From the NCBI GenBank assembly GCA_905160935.1, contig CAJHZI010000208.1, positions 1,627,501 through 1,691,500 of the forward strand: DNA of 64,000 nt. The letters run 5' to 3'. The first letter of the stretch is position 1. The number at the start of each line of letters is the position of its first letter. The DNA is from Enchytraeus crypticus. Lineage: Eukaryota; Annelida; Clitellata; Enchytraeida; Enchytraeidae. Shown here in pieces: positions 11,030 to 23,105 of the stretch. The notes beneath the pieces were generated by a model that was not told the origin of the DNA, searched no databases, and saw only the letters and a program-made list of their open reading frames with translations. The translations under genes and the position numbers were made by a program.

Positions 11030-13575
11030 CAGTATATAGCTATTGCTGTATTAATCAAGTTTTTAAAATCATTGTTTCAGTTTAATAGATTCAATCAGCC
11101 TGTGGTATATAATATATGCATGAAAATTCAACAACTTTTTGAAATAAATACCCGACAGTATGCTGGGATCTCCTTGTTTTAAACTTTATTTGAGCCGAAG
11201 ACGAAACTTCTAGAATTTATCGTTCGATTTGAACTACCGTGTCGGTAATATAGTGAAAGATATCTCTGCGCGGTCCATTAACGGCTGCTTCAAAACTTTA
11301 CCTTAGAGGCGTTCTTAGACACCCATATATTAATTAATTACTAATTGTTTTAACCTCAAACATTATTTTAGTCTGACAACGTAAACAGAATATTTTACTA
11401 TTTGAACTACTCAGATAAGCATTTAAAATTTTAGCATTGAGTTATGTTGCTTTAAATGCAAAGATAATTGATAGTCGTATTGGTTATTTCTTATGTCAAA
11501 CTTTAATAAATGTGCGTGCAACGATTAATCAGTCTTAGTTTGTTCTTTTGCTTGGTTAGAACTATAAATCATTCTGTCAATATTCATATATTCTGTGCCA
11601 AATACTATCCAGATATTACTAAGTACATTTTAGTACGTTATCTTACCATAGTAAACTAAATAGTGAGGCTATGTTGACCATTTTATACTACATATTAGCT
11701 ATGCTGAATTACACTTACTCTTCAGCTCTTAATTTCCCGTTTGATAAATTTTGGAAAGGATACAAACGTTTTAAAGATACATAACTTTGTTTCGCAAGCT
11801 TAATCATTTGATTTAGAATAAGGCATCTTGCTGGTCCTACTGACAAACGATTGCAATTTATTGCTGGTGTAGTCTGCGTGAGACGTATTATAGTCTACTG
11901 AATAGATTGGGCGTTAAAACCTTTGCTTTCAATTAGCTAATTAAAAAGATACAATATTATTGTTTGCATTTTGTATACTGTAAAAGTAAACAGGCTACCA
12001 ATTTCTTTTTAATACATTTATACAAAATATTATCTCGACTCTTTATAGTGATTCGCAAATTTCTGATTCGAGGTAGGCCCCCTATGTACATGTATTTGTT
12101 TTAATTCTTATTCAGTCTGGCGGACAGATATAAGGTAAGAAGCTTATCGCTTTTCAAATATTTGGCTCTATTCCACCATAATGTACTTTAGCTACAAGTG
12201 TGTGGTATAAATGTAGGTAGTTAGATATGTAATACCTAATTACTGAAGTGATTTTTATATCATTCGTCAATGTATGCATTGATCTCTTCATTTGAATTAA
12301 CATGTGCAGCTTTTGTTTGAACAAATTCCAGATATCTAGTGCATATATCTGCGGGTTACTACTTATCGTGTCAAAACAAATACATTTTAGTTTGGACTTT
12401 TATGGAATAATATTGAGTTCATTCGTTCAAAACAGCACAAAATTAATTAGCAAGGGATATATGATTTTGACAGATTAACATCTCAAGCGAACTGCTTAGT
12501 TATAACTTATAATTAGACGTGCGGAACATGCCACAGGCTAGGGTTATTAAGTGGCTAAGCTTTCCAAGCATAATTGCTGACAATTCGTCTTGCAGAAAAT
12601 TGAGAAAACATTCCACCAAGTAGGTATTTTTATAAAATGGTAGTAAGTCTGTAATAGAAAATTACCGTATCTACCCAGTTATGAAAATTATGAAATTAGA
12701 ACTATATCGAAGAAAAACTAAATTTATGTAAAAGTTGGCTAACGTAGATGTCTTAGAAGTTCGTAGAAATATATTTCAGGTCTATACAGCAGCAATGCAT
12801 GATGCCATATAAGTCTCTATAGAATTTATTTGTTCCGCAATCAATTTTAAATGGAAGATATAATAAAAATTAATCTTATGAAGAGATTTATATGAAGTAC
12901 TCCGTATTGCTTTATTAACTAAAGAGAGATATAAAGTGAGAGAGAGAGAGAGAGAAAGATAAAATTATTATGACGGAAGTAGATATGCATACATTTGAGT
13001 CAAGATGGATCAAGCGATCGATTTTGCACCATAATGCGAAATACGACTGAAAAAACGTCCAAACAAGCATATGAATAAATTGTTGCTGAAACATTTGCGT
13101 GATATGAGTAAATCATAATAACATTACCATTACTCAGCTGAGAAAGAAAAGACATTTCCATTGTTTACATTCAGGACCGGATGTTAGATACGAAATTATT
13201 TTGATTTATAGGAATGCTAATCGAATCATGAGAATCTACACCGCAAGCATGCTTTTTAGTCACTGTATTTTAGTCATTCAGCCAAACTGTATTAAGACTT
13301 GACCTAATAATAGTGTTTCACTGTTTATTGTTTCATTTGTTATCAACGATCTGAAAAGAGTCGACTTCACTTTGAACACTGAACTTAAAATTTATATATA
13401 TTTTGCAGCATATACATGTATATATATACATATTGATTCGGCTTTTAATATATTTTAATTACACTTAACTTATGAATAATGCTTGCTGTGAAACAGTTTT
13501 TACAATTTCTTGGAACGCTAAGATTTTAGTAAAATCAATCGAGTCCGTTCGCAGAGACAATTGCATTAGAGTTTA
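11030..13575. other. Intergenic, nothing recognised
   Basis: AT-rich DNA with stops in all frames; a short (GA)n run lies at 12937-12955. No domain-bearing frame was seen. Confidence 0.5.
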
Positions 13576-13599
13576 CCCGTGTCATGCAATAGTTTAACA

Positions 13600-14085
13600 C
13601 ACACACTCTCTCTAATAAATGATATGCCAGTATTCTCTCTCTCTCTTAATGCGTTGCCTACTGGCAAGTCCATGGCATTTAACGCCTCCAATCTTTACTG
13701 TCTTGTAGATTCCTCTTCATGTTCACATATAATTAGATCTTTAATTCATCCAACATTTCTAATTTCTGTGTGCCTTTGCTCTTCTTTCCTTCTTTCTAAC
13801 TTCTATGACCTCCTTTTGTAAACTATCTGCCCTTTGACTATGTCCTATACCATCTCTTCTTACTATTTCTCAATGTACTTACCAACTCTCTATCTGTACC
13901 AACTCTATTCAAGACTTTTGCATTTGTAACTTTTTGTGTCCAGCAAATCTTCTTCATTATTTTCTATATCCACATTTCGAAAGTTTCTATTTTCCTAATG
14001 TCTTCCTTCCTTAAGGTCCATCATTCATATCTATATAATAGAGTGGTCCATAGCGAGGTTTTAGCTATCTTTGTCACTATCATTT
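13600..14085 (-). mobile_element. Non-LTR retrotransposon fragment, RT C-terminal region
   Basis: Translated on the minus strand with frameshifts it reads like LLYRYE.WTL, then ETFEMW, KICWTQKVTNAKVL and RVG. These correspond to the conserved LLYGSETWTL...FEMW...SWTDxVTNEEVLxRVG region of LINE reverse-transcriptase C-termini. The 3' end of the element points towards a CT-rich stretch (GA on the minus strand) at 13600-13650. Non-functional. Confidence 0.8.
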
Positions 14086-14401
14086 TTTAGCAGTATAAAT
14101 GACATATAGCCAGTATTTTAGGTCGAGTTTATCGCGGACGTCTACTTAGCACAAAATGAAATTTGATGAAAATATTGCCATATCTGCAGTTAAGATAATT
14201 TGTCATGCTTCTATATGTAGTTAAGTTTAGTATGAGTCTACATTTAGAAGAAATACAGCTATATGTACCCAAAACTAATATATTTTGATTGATTGTAGTC
14301 AAAATAGATTAAACATTCAGTTACTAGTTATTAATTAATTTTTAACTATAAATATTACAGAGGTCATATATAATGAGATTCTATATCAATCTGATATAAT
14401 G

Positions 14402-14407
14402 TTTATT
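14402..14407 (-). promoter_or_regulatory. Putative poly(A) signal AATAAA of NPFR
   Basis: AATAAA on the minus strand lies about 130 nt after the receptor stop codon, a plausible distance. In such AT-rich DNA the hexamer is common, so this is only a candidate. Confidence 0.4.
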
Positions 14408-14538
14408 AGTAATTACTTAATATGCATATATTGTATAATATAAATATTATAAATATAACCTCTGCAACGATAATACTAATGTAATTCATACACACGCTAG
14501 TTTTGTACTGTCATCAGATGCTGCTATTTCTATAATAA

Positions 14539-16002
14539 CTAGATGCGGGATGAACGCTTCGAAGTCATTTCGAAAGTAGCAGATGGGCAGGAAGTGATGA
14601 TAGCCTTGGACGTAAATCCTTTTCCGGTTTCCTCTCCGGAAGTCCTTCTTTCAAAAACTTGACATCTACAGCACGGATAGCAACCTCCACCGGATTCTAC
14701 TTCCTCGGACTCAAAACAACACAGACAATATCCGCAGCAGCAATGTACCGATCCGCAGTCCAGTGCCCGAGCACATCGTGAACAGCAGACAAGTCTAGGA
14801 GCCAGAGCATTAACTAAACTGGAGCAGCTAAGGACTCGAATAAATTCCCGTCGAAAATTATCGTTCAGCCATCCGTAGAGGAGCGGATTTATGCAGGCAG
14901 AACATAATACTATCAGATGACACACTGGAAAGAGCAAGTTGTTGATGTGAGTTTCCAGTGAGGCGATGAGATGCTCCTGAAAGTCGACGAGAATATTCGC
15001 CAGATTCAGAGGCATCCAACTTGCGGCGAAGATAACCGCGATTAGAACCAAGAGGGTGTTGGTTCGACGCTTACGACGAGCCTCGCGTTTTCGCTTGTTT
15101 GCAAGAAACGTTGACGCACTTAATTCCGCTGGTTTCTCTACCGGAGTGATTGGAGTCATCTCGTTTACGGACTTTTCCAGTTCAGGATCAACCACTGAGG
15201 ATCTTAGTTCACTTGAGGACTGAGCCGATCCATTTCGTCGAGACGATGATAGCTCGAGTGTCACTTCCGGTTTATCGGAGTATTCACAGGGAGATTTGCT
15301 TCGACAATCGCTTTCTATAGCCCACAGTTCGATGTTCGGCGAATGATCTTTGAGAGACGAGGCATTCTGTGAACCATAATTAGCCTGGTGATTTAGAGGG
15401 CGTTCATCTCCCATTGGACTTTTCTTTTCCGTTCCAGAAATTAGAAGAGATTTCGTCGGAACTCCCGGCTTGCTAACGGTGGTCTTCAATAGCTTGCGAG
15501 CCTGGGATGTTTGCAACTTTCCATTACGCTCCAGTTTAATTGAATTACGTTTGTTCTCATTTCCCTTTCTCCTACAACATCCGATCTTTTGTCTTTCTTC
15601 TTCATTCGAAAATTCTGACACATCCGTATATCTTCTACTGGAACTTTTACTCTTACTCTGTCTCAGCAAAGATTCACCACTAGGTGGCGCTGCGCTGCTA
15701 ACTAGGCGATATTTCAGTTTATGACTTATTCTAGCATGCGCAACGCAGACTGTCACAATGGGTAAGACGTACTGTATCAGAAGCAAGGCAATGGAATAGA
15801 TCTTGCGTTGGTTGATCATGTTCTTGTTTTCCAGGCAGTATTCCACACCGACTTTACTGGTAAAGTATACTTGATGCAGCGTGCTGAAGACTGCCAATGG
15901 ACTTGCCATTAGGAGCGAGACGAACCAGATTATCAAAAGGTAAGAGAAGGATTGGCGTCTGTCAGAGTTCGTTCTCGACTGCCTGGTAGGATAGACTATG
16001 AC
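14539..16002 (-). CDS. NPFR: NPFR exon 3: TM4-TM7, long loop 3, Cys-rich tail
   Basis: The acceptor is ctattgcag, and the first codons VIVYPTR complete the DRF region of exon 2. It encodes TM4 (about 190-211), loop 2 with Cys227, TM5 (about 239-260), a Ser/Lys/Arg-rich loop 3 (about 262-483), TM6 with SWMPLN, TM7 with NPLLYGWLNDNFRREF, and a tail of about 110 residues. The Cys of the usual CWxP in TM6 is Ser here. Confidence 0.93.
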   Translation of the reverse strand, partial: VIVYPTRQSRTNSDRRQSFSYLLIIWFVSLLMASPLAVFSTLHQVYFTSKVGVEYCLENKNMINQRKIYSIALLLIQYVLPIVTVCVAHARISHKLKYRLVSSAAPPSGESLLRQSKSKSSSRRYTDVSEFSNEEERQKIGCCRRKGNENKRNSIKLERNGKLQTSQARKLLKTTVSKPGVPTKSLLISGTEKKSPMGDERPLNHQANYGSQNASSLKDHSPNIELWAIESDCRSKSPCEYSDKPEVTLELSSSRRNGSAQSSSELRSSVVDPELEKSVNEMTPITPVEKPAELSASTFLANKRKREARRKRRTNTLLVLIAVIFAASWMPLNLANILVDFQEHLIASLETHINNLLFPVCHLIVLCSACINPLLYGWLNDNFRREFIRVLSCSSLVNALAPRLVCCSRCARALDCGSVHCCCGYCLCCFESEEVESGGGCYPCCRCQVFERRTSGEETGKGFTSKAIITSCPSATFEMTSKRSSRI

Positions 16003-19000
16003 CTGCAATAGATTAAAACTGTTATTATTTTACATACATTTAACTATTGAAAACTATACAGTTAGTGAAATCTGATTAATGGACCTTAAAGAGGGATGAT
16101 ATGAGGAAACTAAAAGAGTAGAAACGTGGATTTGGAAAATATTGGAAAAATGTAGCTGAATTCGGAAAACTACTAATGAATAGGTCCTGAAGAGAGTTGG
16201 TATACATCGGTAGCTGAACAGTGCATTGAAAAGGAAGAAGATCTGAATAGGACATATTCTAAGGGGCATAGTTTACTAAAGGAGGTCACGGGAGGTAGAA
16301 TGGAAGGAAAGAAAAGCAGAGGCAGACCGCGATTAAGAATGTTTGGTGAATTAAAAGTCTATTCACATCTAGGCATGAAGATAAAAATGCGAAATCTAGA
16401 ATGTTCAGGTGTTATACATCATGCAATAACCTGTAGGTAGCACACTACGAATAAGGAAAAGAAAATATTCGGATCAGGTAATATAGACTAAGTGTCCTAG
16501 TCAGAACATTTCACCGCAGTCACTTCTTATAATTTCAATCAATATTAATCTGGTGAACGTAAACCGACAATAAACCCAGTAAAGAGTTAGAACTTACATG
16601 TATTATTGTAAAAAGATGTTTTATCTATCGTTGCAACTTTGCATTGATAGATGAAATGAAAGCTCTAAAGACGTTGTTAACATCGGTTTCATTTCTAGAA
16701 AGCGATATCACTGACGGGCGAGCCAGGATTTTAACCCCATACATAATGATTCATAATTAGATATCTTACTGAAATCGCCACTGACTCCAGGTAGTGCCAG
16801 ATAGATGGATAGTGTAATTTTTAGTAATACATTTACCGTTAGACTATAATTAGTTATTTGTCCACATTGCCGAACCAATAAATGACGGAGATTTACTATA
16901 AGCTCGCCTGAGAATTAAATATAAGATCTCACTAGCAAACTCATTGAAAAATACATATTTAATGTCATGAAATAATTTTGTACAATGATATCTAGCACTA
17001 TTTAATGCTATATTCGTAAACGGACAATATTTCGATACTATTTTGACAATTGCTTGGAAATTAAGTATTTTAATTATTTTTTCTAACCTGAAATCTATCA
17101 AGAGCGATGGCTGTGATGCTGGCAGTCGAAACGAAGACGTTGGTGGCTGAGAACATTGAGACAAACTTGCACATTGCTTCTCCCAACCTCCATTCGTTTG
17201 TTAAAACCTGTTAACGACAAGAATATTTTATAAATGCGGAAAGAAATTAATATGCAGTTATTTTAATTCAGATAATTTCGATCCGTATTTAAAAGTAAAA
17301 TGGAAATTACTAAAAATTGTTTGGGTTCAGATGTTGTATTGAAATGCAACTATGGATCTGATAGGCTTATCGTAACCTCAACTCGCCATGCAGACATAGT
17401 TAAATGAAAAAATATTTTCGATACTTCTTTCAGAGGTATTATAAAATCTAAAAATAGATAAAGTAAGAAACATTTGTAAAGGGTTTGTAAATTACTATTA
17501 TAGTAGAGGAAAAAAGTAATTGATTAGCATGAGAGAGGCTATGTCAGTCTGTCAATAGTGTTACCCAGAAGGCTCCTATAGACCTTACATAAAAGGTGAT
17601 TACTTTGACAAAATGCACTTTATATTTCTTCTTTCGCTAGGAGGCGCCACCGTGCAATCATAAACTTAATTGTTTTGTGGCTGGCAACTGCAACGTAATT
17701 CATCGTAAAAATGTAATATATCATCTCCAGATATTCAATCTAGACATATACTAAACGTAAATTAAGACATATGTTTATCATCATTTGATAAGTAATGGTA
17801 ATATAATTTTTTTGTAATTTTTAAAACACCATTTTGTTAACAAATGACGAAAAACATAATAAATGTATGGGAATATTTATTTATTTATTTATCATACGCA
17901 CATGATATCACAATTTGCAGACACAATAGACAGTTAGAGCGCATGAACGGAAATAAAGGCCCACAAGTGGCACTTACATTCATGTAAGTGCCATAATATA
18001 TAGAATATTGCCAGCCGGAAATATAAGCACACTCCCCTTCCCGCTCTCCCACTAGGCTTTGTTTATTATGTGAACAGAGTTACCGCTACATATTATAAAA
18101 GGTCTATACAAAAAATTATACATCTCCAATAGATGCCAATTGCGCTATAATCTATATCATCCCTGGATGAGGAAACGGACGTTAAACCTTTATTATTATT
18201 ATTATTATTATTATAAACGGTAAATGTAAGATCTTTTATTACGTAAAATGCGAAGCAAATACGGAAACAAAAGTTTTGTTGAGCTGTCTTGAAAAAAAAG
18301 AACATGCCACGATAAGGCTATCAAAATCAGAGTATCACCAAGGATTAATAACATTTGATTGCCATAAAGGCTCTCTAGAAGTTTACTCATTCTTCTCGAA
18401 AAGCTTTCACTGACTAGACGAGCACAAGATTTGAACCCTGCAACTAAGAAGTCGAACTGGACAACCTACCATAACGCTACTCGCTTCAACCTGAACTGTA
18501 TAATTATAGCAAGTATTACGCAGCCTGTCACTGTTGTTCAAAGTACTTAGTAGAAACCGTGTTTCTTACTAAGATGGTCGGGACGTAAATCTTTTAAGAA
18601 ATCAAACAAAATATCTCCCTTAGTGCACTGCCGACTGGCAGGTCCATGGTATATAGCGCCTCTACTTTTCTCTTCTTCCGCTTTACTCTTCATGTTATCA
18701 TATGAGTGAATCTTTAAATCGTCTACCATTCATAATCTCGGCCTGCCTCTGCCTCCATGTCCATCATCAAAATACGATCAGTAAAAGATGATATGAAATC
18801 TTTTCAATCCATAATTCTCTGACGCTATCTTATGGTCATGCTATACACAGTCGTGCTTCTGTTTTGAAGAGCTTATAATAGAAAATATAATTATAAATAA
18901 AATAAAATTGTAGGAATTTAAAGAGTCTCGATGGCAGTTCACTCGGTCATCGTTCTGGCATTTTCTTTATTCCTCGCGGCGTTTAGAACGGATTCTGAGT

Positions 19001-20394
19001 CGCCATTTATCTTAATTAGCAGCTGACAAGACTGTTCGTGAAATCTACGCATTCTGCTCCTTTAATATCTACATTCCCGGCTCAGGGATATCAATGGCAG
19101 GCGACGCATGTCATCGGCCTTTCACCATAATACGTGTATAGAATTCCTCATCCTAATCCTCTTACGTCTTATAAATCTATTTTAAAGAACTTTTTTTTTC
19201 AATGCCTTCAAAATATATTTTCGATTTGACATATATTTACAAATTTGACATATATTTACAAAGGATTGACATATATTTACAAAGGATACACTATTTTTAA
19301 ATTAAACTTGGTCATTTAAATAATTAACATTTATGACGTCAGAAACCAGAGGTTGGACCTAAATTTCAACAGAAAATACTTTGATAAATTATGTCGGGGT
19401 TAACCTTGAAATTGGAGCAATGCAGCGTTATCTGAATATTTAAAAATCACAAACATATTTTAGATGAGCAAATAAAATACGAGATAACTTGAAATCTGTG
19501 AAAGTTTTATGCCAAACCCTTACTGAAACCAATATCATATAGCCGCCGCAACTAATTTTAACAATTCATGTGCGGTAGGAATATGTCATTACAGTTACGT
19601 GCATATGTATTTCTAGGTATACGATGTATAATATTCATGCATATTCAATTAACTACAGTCTATATCGAGAGAGCTGTTGACAGAAACAGAAACCGAAATG
19701 AAAATTAAATTAATTGTAGCGTTGATTTTATTACATAATTACTTCTTAATATTCATTTGAAAGTGGTGATGAAAATGTTCTCAACACCAATTAGAGATGC
19801 ATTCCTTAAAGGATTGCTAGCCTACATTTAATCAAAATTTAGTCCCCAAATTTGTTTTAGCAAATTTAGCCAACTGCTTGAAATCTTGCTCCAATCTCTT
19901 AATATTTTGTATTTTACATGTAATTTAAATTTAGTCACTTGGACTGCTAAAACTCAAACAACTCTCTCTCAACATTATTCTGCGGCTTAATTGTGAAATT
20001 ATCCTGGCTTTCTAAATTTGTGTTGAACTTCAGTTACAGCTATCAATTCTAATGCCAGAAGACGTCTTAAAAATGTCCATCTACTGCACCTGTTACAGAC
20101 AGATCTGTAGCTTTCCATCCAGTGGTGATTAGATTTGGGTTTGAATCTGCAAGCTCCTGATTCACAGTCTACCGTGATAAAACTATACTACTGATCTTAT
20201 ATACTGAATATCTCTCAAACTTCATTCTATAATCTTGAAGTAAAAGCTCTTGAGAGTCAATTTAAGTTAGTGAGTCGACTTAAATCACCGAGAGATTCTT
20301 TGCAGATCATATCAGACAAAAAAATCTGGACATTCGGAGAATCATTATTAGCCATATTTAATTTAACTTCCAGACAGTTTAAACTTGCAGTAAA

Positions 20395-20444
<50 letters not shown>

Positions 20445-21078
20445 CAGGGATGCTCAGTTTACTATGACTTAAAGTATACACTCTCAATATACGCCGAACA
20501 GGTGTATCTGGAAACCTTTCTTATAGCCTCGATAAGACGATCCTCAGGTGTTCTGTGGGGTACACTTTATGTAGCCATATTCTTCATTCATTCCACTTAA
20601 CAGCAAGACGGCAAACCTGCCGCTTAATCGGCCATATAGACTCGTTATCATTGACTTAAAAGCTTTTACCTTCAACACTTGCTTGTTTACGGGCACAGCT
20701 GCATGTAGAAACTTATTTCTTACTCCTTTCTCTTTTACTTTCTGATTACTTATATGTAATATTGCTTGCAAAATGTTAATAATGTTCGTCTCACCCAGTC
20801 TACATATATGAGGTTAACGTTAGCAAGGTTTCATTGCTCAATAGATATGAAATTCTCGATATAACTAAGACACTTTTTGTAAACGAAAATTTCTGAGATT
20901 AGCCGTGCCACGTGAAGAACCCTTGATTATTGCCCGCAGCTGCTGGTTAATGCAACAACCTCTGCAGATGATGTGGAGATAATATTTTGGGATTGCTCAG
21001 AATAATTGTATCAAAAGCTCAAGGCTATTCTACGGATATCTGAATCTACTTTATTACAAAAAGCGTAGTTACTCTCTC

Positions 21079-21119
<41 letters not shown>

Positions 21120-21947
21120 CTATCTATCTCTCTCTTTCTCTCTCTCTCTTCGCAGATTCAACTCTTTTAAGTAATTTCATATATGGCATTATTTTCAGCT
21201 CCATGTTTCTTTCTCTCTAGTGCTTTGTCAAGTGACAGGTTCAAGGTACATGTCCACAGACAGAGTCCGCTTTCACACTCCAGCAAGAGCACTAAATATA
21301 TGTAGATCAACATAAATATAAATTCATACATATATAGATCAACAAGTTAATCACTTCACAGAAGATAATGCCTTTTTTATATCTTATGTAGCCTAGAACT
21401 TGGGCTAAATGTGGCTTATATTGTAGTTTCCTGTTGCCTTCCTCAGTTCTTACTTTATATCCTCTTCTGAAACGAGCAGTTAAAGATTCTTTTCTCCTTC
21501 GGCGTCACGGACACAATACGGCAACTATATATTAAATGTAACTAGTGATAATACCTTATAAAGATTGAAGAGCTGCGTGAACACACAGAGAGTCAAATCT
21601 GAGATAGCCAAGTTCACTACGAAGATGTTCCTCTGGGTTCTCATCTTAGGGTTACTGATGACGACCCAACATACCAAACTGTTTCCCAAAGCCCCAAACA
21701 GCATCAGCACAACAAACGAGGTAATAATGGCCGCCTGAGTGACGTCATCGTATTTCTTAGAGAATATTTTCTGCCGGATGATAGTCTCTAGCTCCTCTAT
21801 GGGCAGGTCCTCCAGGGTACCCCTGCTGTCCAGAGGTAGGGAGATACTGGCGTTAGTTAGATGAGAATCGATGTGAGAGAAGTTTAGGGCAGAGAGCAGG
21901 AACTGGCTAAACTGCTGATTTCGTACGCTCTGATAAGAATTCCCCAT
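14539..21947 (-). CDS. NPFR: Neuropeptide F/Y-type G protein-coupled receptor (three coding exons)
   Basis: Exons on the minus strand are 21947-21555, 17207-17088 and 16002-14539 (stop TAG included), giving 658 residues with both introns in phase 0. An in-frame TAA about 58 nt upstream supports the ATG. Seen: sequons NFS and NAS in the N-terminus (residues 22 and 32); TM1 with GN (88-89); TM2 with NLAISD (112-117); Cys144 at TM3 and Cys227 in loop 2 for the standard disulfide; DRF (168-170) followed by QVIVYPTR; SWMP in TM6 (499-502); NPLLY in TM7 (543-547). The stretch from VFVST to QVIVYPTR matches insect and mollusc NPF receptors best. Known of the family: plasma-membrane receptor for RxRF/RPRF-amide peptides, signalling through G proteins, controlling feeding and behaviour. 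Loop 3 spans about 220 residues and the tail holds 15 cysteines, both unusual. The exact ligand is inferred; another NPY-like peptide receptor remains possible. Confidence 0.93.
16095..16400 (+). mobile_element. Non-LTR retrotransposon fragment in NPFR intron 2
   Basis: The plus strand encodes, with frameshifts, VETWIWKILEKC, VLKRVG, IGHILRG and LLKEVTGG then EGKKSRGRPRLRM, the same C-terminal LINE region (GRxEGKRxRGRPRL). It is antisense to the receptor. Confidence 0.8.
16662..16790 (-). repeat. tRNA-derived SINE, family A (NPFR intron 2)
   Basis: Diverged copy with CACTGACGGGCGAGCCAGGA and the degenerate B box GGGTTAAAATCC on the minus strand. Confidence 0.7.
17088..17207 (-). CDS. NPFR: NPFR exon 2: first extracellular loop and TM3
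   Basis: This is a 40-codon phase 0-0 exon (acceptor gttaacag, donor CAG|gttaga). It encodes NEWRLGEAMCKF, with the tryptophan and cysteine typical of loop 1/TM3, then VFVSTASITAIALDRFQ. Found by translating across the gap between the two long exons. A longer open frame on the same strand here (17164-16850) is shifted by one base and is not the gene. Confidence 0.92.
18140..18215 (+). repeat. Family B retroposon 3' tail with (TTA)n
   Basis: GGATGAGGAAACGGACGTTA followed by AACCT and eight TTA units; only the 3' end is preserved. In NPFR intron 1. Confidence 0.7.
18375..18485 (-). repeat. Diverged tRNA-derived SINE, family A (NPFR intron 1)
   Basis: CACTGACTAGACGAGCACAA and a B box (AGGGTTCAAATC on the minus strand) align with family A. 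Confidence 0.55.
18547..18775 (-). mobile_element. Non-LTR retrotransposon 3' end (NPFR intron 1)
   Basis: The minus strand reads GRGRPRLW, VDDLKIHSYDNMKSKAEE and YHGPASRQCT in one open frame. This is the last part of the LINE protein also seen at 22915, 55020 and 13640, and it continues the RGRPRL motif of the copies at 16095 and 63365. Confidence 0.8.
20399..20441. repeat. (TA)n microsatellite (NPFR intron 1)
   Basis: Pure TA run of about 43 bp. Confidence 0.95.
21068..21150. repeat. (CT)n microsatellite (NPFR intron 1)
   Basis: CT run with occasional AT interruptions, about 400 bp from exon 1. Confidence 0.95.
21555..21947 (-). CDS. NPFR: NPFR exon 1: extracellular N-terminus, TM1, TM2
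   Basis: The exon has 131 codons from MGNSYQSV to FNLYK; donor AAG|gtatta. It holds an N-terminus of about 70 residues with two N-glycosylation sequons, TM1 (about 72-96) with GNSLVCWVV, the first intracellular loop NPKMRTQRN, and TM2 with NLAISDLTLC. The intron happens to start with codons reading Val-Leu, like exon 2, so the open frame runs on for nine residues past the splice site before a stop. Confidence 0.92.
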
Positions 21948-22213
21948 CGTGAAATGTAATAAATTATTATCTAAGGAACTTTGGAGATACTTTGCTAGTC
22001 TGTATTATAGCAGATCCGCTAGAGATTGCTGACGTATTCTAGAGTTCTGAGTCACCTGTAACTGCTTTGATTATCATCATATCTGGCTACTTACGTACTT
22101 CGTAACTAATCCATGACACATAATCAGTTTGAGACAGAAAGTTGCTCTCAACTTATCAGTTGAATGTTTATGAGGATCCAGTTTCTCTGAGTGTTGGAGC
22201 AATCCAATCAATT
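21948..22213 (-). other. Possible 5' UTR exon of NPFR
   Basis: A good acceptor (tgtttttcag at 22223-22214, minus strand) precedes the receptor ATG by about 270 nt with no other obvious acceptor between. This suggests a 5' UTR spliced to an unseen upstream exon. No core promoter was identified. Confidence 0.35.
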
Positions 22214-22787
22214 CTGAAAAACAAAAATAGGAACAGAATCATTTAAATTGTGAAAGTGCAATAGAGTTGATCTAATACTAAGGGAGTCAATGTGAAATAA
22301 CGTCAGAGGCAATTTGTGGTATGAAGAAGATAAACAATTAAGTAAATTCGATTGAATTTTAAACAACAACAAATGGAACTTCACACCGCAACAAATACAA
22401 GTAAGTTATTCAATTGTTCAATTGTTAATCTTCAACATTAGTACTCTATGCCTTATTTATGGTTAAACTTAAATTACAATTAAAACTCTAGGAAATGCTT
22501 AAATTACGAAGAAGACTCTGACGCTCTCGATTTGAAACAAGTTCTTATTATAGGAAGTTGTGTTGCGTAAATTTAAATGAATAAATATAATCTCAAATCT
22601 ACTACTGAATATATCCTTCACAAATCTTCTTACGATTAATAGAAATTACAAATCTAAGGATACTAACATAAAACTTCACGCAGAGAAAGTATTCCAATCA
22701 AATCTAAAAGTCGTTGGCTTAGCTGATAATAAATATTTATTCAGTTGCAGTTAAGAGGCATAGGTCTACATCTACATAAGTATACAT

Positions 22788-22792
<5 letters not shown>

Positions 22793-22877
<85 letters not shown>
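22793..22877. repeat. (CT)n(TA)n compound microsatellite
   Basis: About 40 bp of CT then about 45 bp of TA, adjoining the 3' end of a LINE copy. Confidence 0.95.
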
Positions 22878-22881
<4 letters not shown>

Positions 22882-22914
22882 TATATAGTCCATACATGTA
22901 TAATGCATATGCAT

Positions 22915-23105
22915 CACTCTCTCAGTGCACTGTCTACTGGCAAATCCATGGTATATAACGTCTTCACTCTTCTCTATCTTCCGCTTTCCTTTTCATTTTC
23001 ACATATGAGTGGGTCTTTAAATCATCTAACATACCTAATCTCGGCCTGCCCGTGCCTCTTTTTTCTTTCCATTCTACCTTCTATGACCTGTATTAATAGA
23101 GGGCA
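22915..23105 (-). mobile_element. Non-LTR retrotransposon 3' end
   Basis: The same terminal segment as at 18547-18775: the plus strand shows AGTGCACTGTCTACTGGCAA and ATCTCGGCCTGCC, the complement of the SRQCT and GRPRL codons. The GA-rich tail lies at 22793-22833. Confidence 0.75.

Noticed and set aside
16850-17164. 104-codon minus-strand frame (MSQCSQPPTSS...)
   Set aside because: It overlaps NPFR exon 2 but is one base out of frame with the TM3 sequence and runs into the intron.
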